The notes under the pieces were generated by a model that saw only the letters and a list, made by a program, of their open reading frames with translations, made no database searches and was not told the origin of the DNA. The translations under genes were made by a program, and so were the position numbers. Of a DNA stretch of 64,000 nt, positions 36,263-46,600 are shown piece by piece. Source of the stretch: Promethearchaeota archaeon (GTDB lineage: Archaea > Asgardarchaeota > Lokiarchaeia > Sigyniarchaeales > SOKP01); assembly GCA_019057865.1 (NCBI GenBank), contig JAHLWP010000001.1, positions 124,001 through 188,000 of the forward strand, given 5' to 3'. Position 1 is the stretch's first letter, and the number at the start of each line of letters is the position of its first letter.

Positions 36263-37066
36263 ATGATAAAAAGTATATATTTCTTGGACGAGAATGGATT
36301 TTTGTTATATTCCAAAAATTTTATGAAAGAAAAATATGATGAAAATATCTTAATAGGATTTTTTTCATCAATCGCTAACTTTAGTAGAGAAGCTTTAGGA
36401 GGTTTAGTTAAAAATGTTGATCTCGGGGAAAATAATAAGCTTATTTTACTACCGAATTCAGAAGAAAGAATTCTCGTAGCTACTGTTGTAAGTACTAATG
36501 ACAATAACGATTTAGTTACATTAATTGTTAAAAATATAATGCAAGATTTCATTGATTCTTATTCACCTGATTATGATCTTGAAACAATTTACCCTGATGA
36601 TATGGAAAGAATAATTAACAATAATTTAAGAGGGAAAATTATGCCTTCTCCAAGGATAAAATTATTATTGTCATGGCTAATCGTAGGATTTTTATGCTAT
36701 TTTCTAATTCTCCTGAGCATAAACGTAACTTCTTTTATGTATACATCTTTTAATTTGAACCGATTCTTTACTCCAGAACAATTATTTACAAGATTTATGC
36801 CTATTTTAATATTATTGTCTACAATAAATATAATTATTTTATTTTTGCTCCCTAATTTAATTCTAGGGTTTTTGTCTCTAAATTGGAAAATTGCTACTTT
36901 AAACTCTTTCATATATCTAGGGATAACTATTACACTATATTTCTATTCAACAGAACCTAATTTCGCCTATATTATTGTAGGGCATTTACCATTGTCTTTA
37001 ATCTTCTCTCTGTTTTTCCTCTTTATTGGTGCAAGATATTCATCAAAAATGTTTTTAAAAAGATAA
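36263..37066 (+). CDS. Longin-like domain membrane protein
   Basis: ATG 36263 gives 267 residues (a TTG at 36254 would add three). Residues 1-105 (IKSIYFLDENGFLLYSKNF, FFSSIANFSREALGG, LILLPNSEERILVATVV, LIVKNIMQDFIDSY) follow the strand-strand-helix-strand-helix plan of longin/SNARE-like domains found in eukaryotic SNAREs, SRP receptor and GTPase regulators, and common in Asgard archaea. A linker leads to four membrane helices (from about residue 140). The topology puts the longin domain in the cytosol, next to the ATPases of the cluster. It is 39 bases after the pseudo-ATPase gene. Confidence 0.72.
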   Translation: MIKSIYFLDENGFLLYSKNFMKEKYDENILIGFFSSIANFSREALGGLVKNVDLGENNKLILLPNSEERILVATVVSTNDNNDLVTLIVKNIMQDFIDSYSPDYDLETIYPDDMERIINNNLRGKIMPSPRIKLLLSWLIVGFLCYFLILLSINVTSFMYTSFNLNRFFTPEQLFTRFMPILILLSTINIIILFLLPNLILGFLSLNWKIATLNSFIYLGITITLYFYSTEPNFAYIIVGHLPLSLIFSLFFLFIGARYSSKMFLKR

Positions 37067-37208
37067 TTTTTAATATTTCTTTTTATGTAAAAGCTAACTG
37101 GTTTGCCAATTTTTTATTTAGTAATTTATAAGAATAGAGGAGGTTTAAATATAAGATTATAGATATGGTATTAATAGCAAGATTTTGTTTTAGAATGTGA
37201 GAGTCCTT

Positions 37209-37784
37209 ATGATTATCCCTAAAGTAACGAAGAAGATCCAAGTAATATGTCCAATCTGTAAATCTAAGGATATAGTTGGCATACCAGAATCAAAGATGAA
37301 AACAAAATCTCAATTAATAACAGTTTCAATTCATAAGGGGTTAATCTGCCCTCATCATTTTCAAATTTTTATTGATAAAGATTTTCATGTTCGCGGGTAT
37401 CAGAAAGTAGATCTTGAATTGGAACAAAATAATGTTAAGAACTTAAGAAATGGGGTAAAAGCGTTTATTCCGCATGAAGAGGACGACGAAGAATTGTTTG
37501 AAAATATTATTATGGAGGGCAATTCTTTAAAATACCGCCCTTTAAATTATGCCGATAATGAAAAAACAACCTGCAGAAAGAATGAAAATGTCCCAAGAAA
37601 AAAAGACATGACTTTAAAAGAAATTTATGAGGAATTTTGGGAATTTATTGATGAAGAAAATGAAGAATTTCGAGATTTCATTATTAATGATAAAAGAAGG
37701 AAAAAATTTCCCATGGATTGTGAATATATTGAAGTTTTTAACCATTTGAATTTAGAATCAAAAAATTCAATAGAGAATTTCTAA
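37209..37784 (+). CDS. Zinc-binding protein with acidic linker, cluster end
   Basis: ATG 37209 gives 191 residues; GTG 37197 would add four. An N-terminal zinc site is formed by CPICKSKD and CPHHF (residues ~13-50), with the block LICPHHFQIFIDKDFHVRGYQK. The remainder is acidic and helical (EEDDEELFENII; EEFWEFIDEENEEFRDF). I have the impression that this CPIC...CPHHF module accompanies GTPase or roadblock/longin genes in Asgard archaea, but that is recollection. Same strand, 142 bases after the longin-like gene, so inclusion in the cluster is probable, not certain. Confidence 0.65.
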   Translation: MIIPKVTKKIQVICPICKSKDIVGIPESKMKTKSQLITVSIHKGLICPHHFQIFIDKDFHVRGYQKVDLELEQNNVKNLRNGVKAFIPHEEDDEELFENIIMEGNSLKYRPLNYADNEKTTCRKNENVPRKKDMTLKEIYEEFWEFIDEENEEFRDFIINDKRRKKFPMDCEYIEVFNHLNLESKNSIENF

Positions 37785-37982
37785 CTAATTTCTGCTTTTT
37801 CTCTTCATTTACAATAATTTACAATAATGTAATGTTATGATTCGGAATTCTACAAAACTTCCATAAGAAAAAGTTATCTTTTGCTTGAAAAAGATATAAG
37901 AAAATTTAAAATTTAGTAGTTAATTTTCCAAGATATTATATTATATTAATAAAAAAATCAAAAAATATGAAGAAAGATTAAA

Positions 37983-39502
37983 ATGTCATATAAATTACCA
38001 GACGAGAAAGATTTAGAAGCTATGATAGGCATTGTGGGAAAAGAATATGCTACAAATAATAAAGCTATTACTGCGTCTTACCTGTCGAAATCAGTAATGG
38101 GTTTAGAAATCTATTATCCAAAATCGGATAATGACTAAAGAGCCAAATCCCTGATATCGTCGTTCGACCGAAATTTGTTGAAGAAATCCGTAAAATCTTA
38201 ATATATTGCTCTGCAGAAAAAATTGCAGTGAGTCCCGTTTCAGCAGGATTATCTGGTGGCTTTGCTTGCCCAACAATTAAGCCCGGTGGAGTACTTCTCG
38301 ATTTAGGAAGAATGAACAGGATTATTGAAATTGATACAGAGAATCGGTATGTCGTTGTCGAACCGGGGGTAACAATTGGTGAACTTTGGGCTTATATGCA
38401 TAAGAATACTCCAGATTGGGCGCCCCCTATACCAGATGGTGCTCCACCAGCCTCAACTGTTATGGGCGACGCTATTGATAGAGGTTTTTCTCTCTATACT
38501 TCAAGCGTTGGACCACAAGGAGATAATTTTATGTGCGGAGAAGTTGTATTTCCAAATGGTGATATTGTACGAACTGGCTCTTGGGCTCTTCCTTTTGCTA
38601 AACCTTTTTATAAATATGGGTTAGGACCTGATATTTGGTCAACTATTATGGGTAGTCAAGGAGCTTTAGGAGTGGTTACGAAAGTCGCAGTTAAGATTTT
38701 TCCACATCCTGAATTTAAGACAGTAGTTGTATGGGGTATGTCCAACCCTCATGATATGCAAGATTTAACGTTAGAAATTGGGAAACAAGAATTTGGAATT
38801 GCCCATAACACTGTTATGGTTCAAGGCGGAAATTATCATTTAGTCATGGCTCGATGGCCTAAAGATAAAGTACCCCATGATTATGAATTCTATAAAGAAC
38901 TAGGAATTAGTAAATGGTGGATGAATTGGGAGTGCTGGGCACAAACTCAAGAAGAGTTGGACTATGTAACTAATAGAATTAATAAAATGGCCGAAGATTT
39001 CAAGAAGAATAGAGCTAAAGATCCTGATGCATTAAAACCTCAGGAACTTCATCCGAAACAAATTGCAAGCAGGTTAAAAAAACCTAATAAAATTGCTATA
39101 CCCTATAGTTTCTGGGAAGCGGGATTTTTATTTATTACTTGGTACACTCCATGGAATGAATGTGCCCATTTTGCTGAAATGTATACAAAGGCAATGGAGA
39201 AATATGGATTCCCACCAGTTATGTGGATCGCGAGTATCGAACGCTGCCGACAAGCAATTTGTATGCCCATTATTTGTTTCGATTCGACTAACACCTCAGA
39301 ATTTGAAAGAGTTCAAGATATGAATAGAGAAACAACTGAATACGGGCTTAAACAAGGATGGTTGAATTATAGACCAGACCCATACATTCACGCTCCTCTT
39401 ACATATAGTCAAGCTGGAATGTACTGGAAATACTTAAGAAAGATAAAGAAGATGTTTGATCCTAATATGATAATGCATCCTGGGAGGCTTGCCCTTCCAT
39501 AA
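37983..39502 (+). pseudogene. GlcD/VAO-type FAD-linked oxidase with frameshift
   Basis: ATG 37983 starts MSYKLPDEKDLEAMIGIVGK and reads to a TAA at 38136-38138. Homology then continues one frame back from 38135 (LKSQIPDIVVRPKFVEEIRK), running to 39502 and including the FAD-site AGLSGGFACPT, the MGDAIDRGF region and the C-terminal domain ending in MHPGRLALP. A single lost base near 38133 explains the break; no slippery run is seen. The second frame could start at GTG 38228 but would lack the first ~80 residues of the FAD domain. It forms an operon with the intact Fe-S gene 21 bases downstream. It is a diverged relative, not a recent copy, of the 14-19 kb oxidases. Confidence 0.82.
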
Positions 39503-39523
39503 CTAAGTAAGGAGGTAAAAAAA

Positions 39524-40927
39524 ATGACAAAAACAGGTATGGAAAGACTCCAAGAGCTAAAAAAAGAAATTTTTAAATGTATTCATTGTAAGGCATGTAA
39601 GTTCGCTTATTCTGGTGAACCTGATAGGGAAGGAATAGGAGAGTATGCTGGAAAGCAAGGTACAGTACTTTATGAAGGAATGGTCGATGCTTGCCCCGCT
39701 GGTATAGAGTATGGTTGGGAAGCGTTCTGGAATGCAGGTAAGATTTGGATTGCTAGGTCAATATTAACGGGTGATTTAGAATTTACTGAAGAAGTCAGGG
39801 ATGTAATTTTGCCATGCATAACATGTGGTCAATGTTCAGCCCAGTGTGATAATAAGATTCCAACAGTTGATATTATAGAATCTTTACGGGCTGCGTGTAT
39901 AGAATCAGGAGTGCCTATGATCGAAAAACATGAATTAGTTGACAGATTGGTTAAAGAATTGAACAATCCATATGGAGGTAAAGCAGAAGAACGATTTAAA
40001 TGGGCAAAAGATGCTGGTTTAGAAAAATATATAGATAATAAAGAGGCCAAAATTGCATATTATGTAGGATGTACTGCAAGTTATCGACAAATAGAGGTTG
40101 CTGTTACAACTGCAAAACTATTTGAACAATTAGGAATGAATTTCACTATAATCGGAGATGAAGTTTGCTGTGGAAGTCCTTTCTTTAGGATTGGAGCTGT
40201 TGATACTGCCCAAGAATTAATGAATAAAAATTTAGAAGCTTTTAAGAATCTAGAAATGTTATATTTCAGTTGCGCGGGTTGTTATAGAACTTTTACCATT
40301 GATTATCCAAAATGGATGCCTGAAGGTGAAGAACTTCCTTTTAAAACACAGCACGCCTTTGAACTGGTGGCGAGATTAATTCAAAAAGAGAAAATCAAAT
40401 TCAAACCAAACAAAGAATTAAAGGGAAAAGTTGTCACTTATCATGATCCCTGCCATACAGGAAGACATTTCGCAGTAGATTTTGAACAAGAAATGATCAG
40501 AGAATCTAAGAATCTTATGTTCGATTCGCGAAAGATTAAGAAAAAAATCGAGGAATGGTATGAAATTCCACGTATAATTCTTAGAAAACTTGCAGAGGAT
40601 GTCGGTATTGTCTTTAAAGAGATGTATCGTATTAAACTTGATAGTATGTGTTGTGGTGCTGGTGGAGGGGTGAGGGCTGGATATCCCGATTTTTCGCTCA
40701 GAACCGCCAGTTTGCGATGTGATGAAGCGAATGCTGTTAGTGCAGATATCTTAACAACTGAATGCCCCTTTTGTTGGAGGAATTTATCCGATGCCAATGA
40801 TATGTACAATCACGGCATGAAAGTTATGGGAATTCTTCAGATGATAACTGAATATAATCTTTTAGACATGGCAGAAAAACCTAAAGAAGAAGATTTCTTA
40901 ACGCCATCTATTAGAGAGATTGAGTGA
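39524..40927 (+). CDS. GlcF/HdrD-like Fe-S oxidoreductase
   Basis: The 467-residue protein is intact: N-terminal CIHCKAC with later ACPAG, ferredoxin motif CITCGQCSAQCD, and two CCG domains (GCTASYRQIEVA with EVCCGSPFF; CHTGRHF with SMCCGAGGG, plus CPFCWRNL). These bind [4Fe-4S] clusters and a CCG-type cluster as in glycolate oxidase GlcF and heterodisulfide reductase HdrD. A strong AAGGAGGT stands about 8 bases before ATG 39524. Its oxidase partner upstream is frameshifted, so it may be an electron carrier without its flavoprotein unless the frameshift is an error. Stop is TGA. Confidence 0.92.
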   Translation: MTKTGMERLQELKKEIFKCIHCKACKFAYSGEPDREGIGEYAGKQGTVLYEGMVDACPAGIEYGWEAFWNAGKIWIARSILTGDLEFTEEVRDVILPCITCGQCSAQCDNKIPTVDIIESLRAACIESGVPMIEKHELVDRLVKELNNPYGGKAEERFKWAKDAGLEKYIDNKEAKIAYYVGCTASYRQIEVAVTTAKLFEQLGMNFTIIGDEVCCGSPFFRIGAVDTAQELMNKNLEAFKNLEMLYFSCAGCYRTFTIDYPKWMPEGEELPFKTQHAFELVARLIQKEKIKFKPNKELKGKVVTYHDPCHTGRHFAVDFEQEMIRESKNLMFDSRKIKKKIEEWYEIPRIILRKLAEDVGIVFKEMYRIKLDSMCCGAGGGVRAGYPDFSLRTASLRCDEANAVSADILTTECPFCWRNLSDANDMYNHGMKVMGILQMITEYNLLDMAEKPKEEDFLTPSIREIE

Positions 40928-41141
40928 AGAGGAACTAAAAGTATGAGCGAATAGCTCATTTAAACTTATTTCTTTTTTTATGTTTTTTTTTAATTTTTTT
41001 TCATTTAAGATTATATTAAGCGATTCATATTTCATTTCATTGAAATATTAAAAAAATAATTTTGATGTAGAGGATAAATTTAAAAATTCGATGAAACAAT
41101 AGTTTTAATAAAGAATATATTTTTCAATTTAGTGAAATCTT

Positions 41142-42638
41142 ATGAGTAAGAAAAAATTAATCCCGACTATTGTAATTGTTATTACTTTAGTATTGATTGT
41201 AGGTTTAGTTACATTATTAATTCCTCTCGAAGAAAAACCAACTGAAGAAGGAACGAGAAAAGCGATAATAGTTTGTAGCGCCAATGATTTTTATTGGAAG
41301 GAAGGTGAACCTGATTTTACAGAAGGAGAATTTGATGAAGAAACTACTAACTGGATAGGAAGTTCCAATCCTAATGGGCAAGCTGTAATAGATAATACCC
41401 TACCAGGTCATAATACTCCTGGAGTTGTTCAATTAATTGCTAAATCAAATTTTAGCAATGCCTATGTTAATATGGAGTTTGTATACAATTGGACTAAATT
41501 TTATCCATTATTAAAATTTGGAGCTTATAATCTTTCTGCATGGGTTAATATCACAACCAATGCATGGACACCTGCAGTGATAATCCCCCTCACAGGAGCA
41601 GGGGCAAGAGTGGGATTACGATGGTTAAATTCTAGCAATGATGTAGTAAGAACAGATTGGTCAAAAGGTATATTTGAAACCTTTGCAGGGTGGACATTTC
41701 TAAATGCAACAGGTATTGCTGATAATTCTACTCTAAACGAAATAACCCAATTACATTTGGTTTTAGCGGTTGATGGTAATATGAATGGTACTGACATGGT
41801 GCTTTTTGATGGTGTTAAAGTAGAATATTGGTTCCCACCTCCAATCCCTAGCCCTCCTCCAAGTAATAGAGATGCAGATGGTTTTCCTGCTCAAGCTCTT
41901 CAAGTTTACTGGATATTAAAGAATCATGGATACACCGATGATAATATTTTTTTAATGCTCTATCACACGAATGACGATATAATAGATATATATTCAAACG
42001 ATGGAATCCCGAATGATTTAAATAGAACTGGAATTGTAGCCAAAATTGATGTAGAAAATGATGATGTGAATTAAAGTAGATTTAAACAGGAACTAAACAT
42101 TTCAATCTCAGGAAGCTTTGCTTCTAATATTACACAAAGTGATCAATTAATCATTTACATTGTAGACCATGGTTCAAATAATATACTTAGCGACGGTAAT
42201 GCAACTTTTCATTTTGAAGCAGATGATAGTTATATCACAGAATTGGAATTTTTCAATTTAGTCAAGCAAATTAATTGTAAACGTATATTGATTAATATTG
42301 ATATATGTTTTAGTGGAAATTTTTTGAATGAAAATTCAAACATTGGGCAAAGTTGGTATGATATTTCCAATTCCATATTAATCACTTCAACAACTAATGT
42401 TTTTTCATGGTATTGGCGAGATAACTCAAATGCAAATGGTTTTGCTGGATCATGGTTCTTTCATTCATTTTGGGAAGAATTAAACCAAAATGAGACAATA
42501 GGAACCGCCTTCAATTCTGCTAAAAATTTAACACTTTCAGGACAAACACAATCAATAGATGATATTCAAGCGCCTTTAATCCAAGATAATTTAGGTATAA
42601 AAGATGTTTGGAGTTTTAACAACGATCCAAGTTTATAA
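41142..42638 (+). pseudogene. Legumain/caspase-like (C13-type) peptidase with in-frame TAA
   Basis: The continuous frame covers 498 codons interrupted only by TAA at 42072-42074, at the position of a likely Lys (VN-stop-SRFKQEL). Order: signal anchor (IPTIVIVITLVLIVGLVTLL), the first strand KAIIVCSANDFYW, a ~170-residue inserted beta-sandwich with many N-x-S/T sites, then the caspase-fold core: GFPAQALQVYWILKNHGY, the His motif LIIYIVDHGSNN and the Cys motif ILINIDICFSGNFL. Both catalytic residues survive. Legumain-type peptidases cut after Asn or Asp; gingipain-like and metacaspase relatives share the fold. The product would face outside the cell. One base change (AAA/AAG to TAA) would explain the break. 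Confidence 0.78.
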
Positions 42639-42784
42639 ATGAATTTTTTTTATCTTTATTTATATTCTCCTAAAATCTTAAATTTTTCAATTTCCAGAAA
42701 TGGCTCTTTTCTTTTACTCAAAATTTATATTAAAATTAGAATTATTTCTAAATTAAATATTTCAATCAAGTTTCTGTGACAAGG

Positions 42785-43381
42785 ATGCAAAAAAGGAATA
42801 ATAAAGTCAAATTTCCATTCATTATGGTATGTTTGATCTTTTCTACAGTAATATTTATGGCACTAAATTCAAATATAGATTTTATTTTGAACAATAACAT
42901 TGAAAATAGAGAGGTATATCAGGATGAGTTCTCAATATATCTCAATCAGCTTGATTTAACTGGTCCAAATATCACTTTTATTCAACCTAATTTAAATTAT
43001 ACTATAATAGAAACGAAATCTTATGAGATAATTGTAAATATAACAGATGAACATCCTCTTTTATCTGGAAATGTTCGAGTCCAAATTTCGAATTTTACAA
43101 ATTTATTAATAAATGCTTCAATGACCTCATCTGAAGGTGATTCATGGACTTATAAATGGGAGAATTTAAGTACTTATGTAAATAGGATTTTTTACACTAT
43201 ACGGGTTTGGGCAAAAGATTCTTCGCCAAATGGGACTTCAAGTTTATCCGAAGCTTGGTATGTTTATTTAAATCTCCCTAGAAGAATAAATCTATTTGTA
43301 TTAAGGAATATATTATATATTATTGCAGTTTCATTCATTTTTGCTGCAATTTGTCTCTATATTAACAAAAAAACTAGGTAA
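42785..43381 (+). CDS. Surface protein with Ig-like domain and two membrane anchors
   Basis: ATG 42785 gives 198 residues (GTG 42776 adds three). An N-terminal hydrophobic helix (FPFIMVCLIFSTVIFMAL) is followed by an extracellular beta-sandwich of about 110 residues with several N-glycosylation sequons (GPNITFIQPNLNYTII... VNITDEHP) and a C-terminal helix with basic stop-transfer residues (YINKKTR). The sandwich begins like bacterial or archaeal Ig/CARDB-type folds. Function unknown; probably an adhesin or scaffold. It is downstream of the peptidase gene on the same strand. Confidence 0.7.
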   Translation: MQKRNNKVKFPFIMVCLIFSTVIFMALNSNIDFILNNNIENREVYQDEFSIYLNQLDLTGPNITFIQPNLNYTIIETKSYEIIVNITDEHPLLSGNVRVQISNFTNLLINASMTSSEGDSWTYKWENLSTYVNRIFYTIRVWAKDSSPNGTSSLSEAWYVYLNLPRRINLFVLRNILYIIAVSFIFAAICLYINKKTR

Positions 43382-43641
43382 AAAATTATCTAGCAAACAA
43401 AAATAGGGATTAGAAGGGTTTTTTGAAATGAATAAGTTGTATCCCATCTCTTTTTAACTTTAACAAGTTATTAATATTTAGTGATATTTTACAAAAGAGG
43501 TTAAGTTTTATGTCTTTTTAGTGGATTGAAAAATCAAATATAAAAATATTCCCAAAAAAATAAAAGCTCATATTATTATATTTGATCCTAAAAGAAAATA
43601 TTAATATTTTAGAATTATTATTTTAGGGGTTTTATTTATAT

Positions 43642-46600
43642 TTGACAGTAATTGAACAAAAAACAGCTTATCCTTATATTACGGAATTTAAAAAGGAACC
43701 ATTTAAATCATTTGTGCTCAAAAAAGGAAGAGAAATAGGGACTTATTATCTTAGTGGTTATGATAAAGTTGTAGAATTCTATCAAAACTTTAATAAAACT
43801 TTACTTGCTAATGAGTCATTAAACATTAAAATGATTTATTGGTTTCTCTTATTAAGGAAATATCTTAAAGAAGATAAGTATGAATTTAGAAATGAAATAT
43901 TTGAATATATTAAAAAATGTGAAATTCATAAAAATAATCAAATAGGTTTTAAATTTAAACCTGATTCCCCAAATATACCTGATATTTGGTCAACTTATTT
44001 TGCTCTTTCCAGTTTGAAACTCTTAGGACTTTTGGATGAATACTTTGCCATATCAGATCAGAACCAATTTAGAGAAGAAATTATAAATTTTATTTTAACT
44101 CACAGGAAAGGAAATGGATTTTTACATTGTCTGGAAAAAAGTTGTGAAATTGATAAAAAGCCTTTAGCAGTAAAGACATTATATTACGTAATAGAAATAT
44201 ATACTATTCTAGGAATTGATATACGTCTAAAAAAGGATAAATTTAGTTCATATATTGGTGATAGAAAAAGAAATCCTTCTTTAATTTTTAAGTTATTATG
44301 TTTGAAATTTTTAGATCTAAATTCTGAAGTTAGTGAAAAGGATATTCAATACTTCCACCAATTTCAAAGGGAAAATGGTGGATTTAGTTTTAGACAAATT
44401 GGAGAAATTGATACTACCTTTTGGATAGTATATGGCCTTGAGAATTTTTCATGGTTATTAGATTATAATCCTGCTGGTATATTTTCTTTTATTAATATTA
44501 AAATTGTTGAAATATTAAACGATCAGGCAGGTTGGAATTTAAATAAATTAATTGATATTTCAAAATTAATCATTCTTCTGTCATTGATATGGAAAAAATT
44601 TATCAATGAAATTGAAAGGTTAATATTTAGACAATTAGAAAAAGAGAAATACATTGATTTAAATCAAATTAAAAGCAGATTTGGTTTATCAAATGTGATT
44701 GAAGAGATAATCTCTTATATAAATCTGAGCTATAATTTCAATTTAAAAATCTTGATTAATAAGATTGAATTTAAAAATTTTATTCGTAACCTAAGTCAAG
44801 GGAAAAGAATTGTTGCTCAAGAGATATATAATCAACTTTCAAATAAGAGTATAATATCCCTTAAAAAAATATTTAAGGATTGTAAATCCAAATACTCTTT
44901 TAAATCCTTAAAATTAAAAGATGATATCATTCCCTTAGTAGATCAATTAATTCAACGTAATTTTTTTAAGGGTAAAATAGTGAAAAAGAGGTTCTATATG
45001 GATTTCTTTCTTGAAAGAATAATAGTTTGCGATACAGAGATAAATTTAGAGCAATTATTACATGAAAAAGAGAAATTGAAGGATATAAAGAACGACATTT
45101 ATAATATGACTTTAAAATTAAAAAATATTACATCACAAATAAAGGATGAAATTGAATCTTATTTAATCTTAGATGAGATTGATTATGCAAAAGAGAGATT
45201 AAAATTTATTGTAAGAAATGCATTAATGGATGCTGATTTTCTTAATGAAAATATTGAAAATTCATTTAATGAAGAACTATATTATCTCAACATTCAGACA
45301 TTATTAAAGTCTGATATTACTCAATGGAATAAATTGTATTCTGTAATACAAAAAAGATTAAGCGAAATTGATTCATATTTAAAAGAGAAAATTTCAGAAA
45401 AAGAAAATTTAAGGGATATAAGTAACCTACTAGAAAAATTAAAAGAAAAAATTGGTAGTATTACTGAGGAAACTACTAAAAAAATTGATGATTTTAGAAA
45501 TTTGTTTAGGGAAACTCTTGAACAAGGTTATAGTAAAGAAAAATTCGATCTTATTGTTCAAGAATTTGATAAAATTTCACAGAGTGTCAGTAAATATGAT
45601 AATATAATTTACAATGTCTCTCAACAGGTTACTACAAAAGAAAAAAAGGTTCTAAATAAACATAAAAAAGTTATTGGTGATTGGTTAAGTTTTAAAGAAA
45701 ATTTTGAATCTATTTTTAGCTATTATACCTCAGGTTTTCAATTCTTTAATACTAATATGAAAAAGATTGATGATATTAAAGAAAGAGTTAAAATTGAGAT
45801 ATTGGAAATAAGTGAAAAAGCTAAGAATATAACTGATAATAATCTATTTCAAGAAGCATTTAATGTTATTAAACAAGAATCTGATGTACTTCTTGATAAT
45901 AAAACAAAAGAAATTAAAGAAATCCAATCAAAAGTCAAAAAAGATATTAAATCCAAACAAAAACTTTATCTTCTCTATGGGTATTTATTGGAAGCATTAG
46001 ATAATTTGGAAGTGAATATCATTGAACTAATAGCAGAAAGGGTCCAATCTTTAAAGAATAAAGTGGTTATTGAGAGGAATCGTACTCAAATTGAAGATTT
46101 TGATAATTTTGTATCACAAGAAGTTGGTAAATTTAAAACAGAATTAAATAACTTTAAAAGTCAATTAGATCAAATGAATAATCTCAAAATCAATTACGTT
46201 ATTAAAGGTTTTGATGATATTATAGCCATATTTGAAGCTGCTAATAATATATATTTAAAAAAATTAACTAAATGTAAAAAAACTATTGATGATTTCGAAG
46301 AAAAATCGAAAGTAACCATAATACAATGGGAAAAATTTAAGGAATTTCTAAGTAATGAGATACCAGCCTTAAAAGATAAATATATAAATGATATTATTTC
46401 AAAAAGAATCAATTTATTTGCTTATGAGAAAAAATCAAATTATATTAAATTAAGCGATTTAAAAAATGATTTAAACCTAAGTTGTAAAGTTTTAATTAAT
46501 AAGATCAAAGATATGATTGATATCTCTAAAATAAATGCAGAACTTAATGAAGATGATAAATATCTACTTGTTTATACAAATAATTATTATTTGAATAAAG

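Noticed and set aside
27913..37784. Bacteriocin/lantibiotic biosynthesis cluster
   Set aside because: The toroid repeats could recall LanC-like or cyclase folds, but there is no precursor peptide, dehydratase or CxH zinc motif of LanC.
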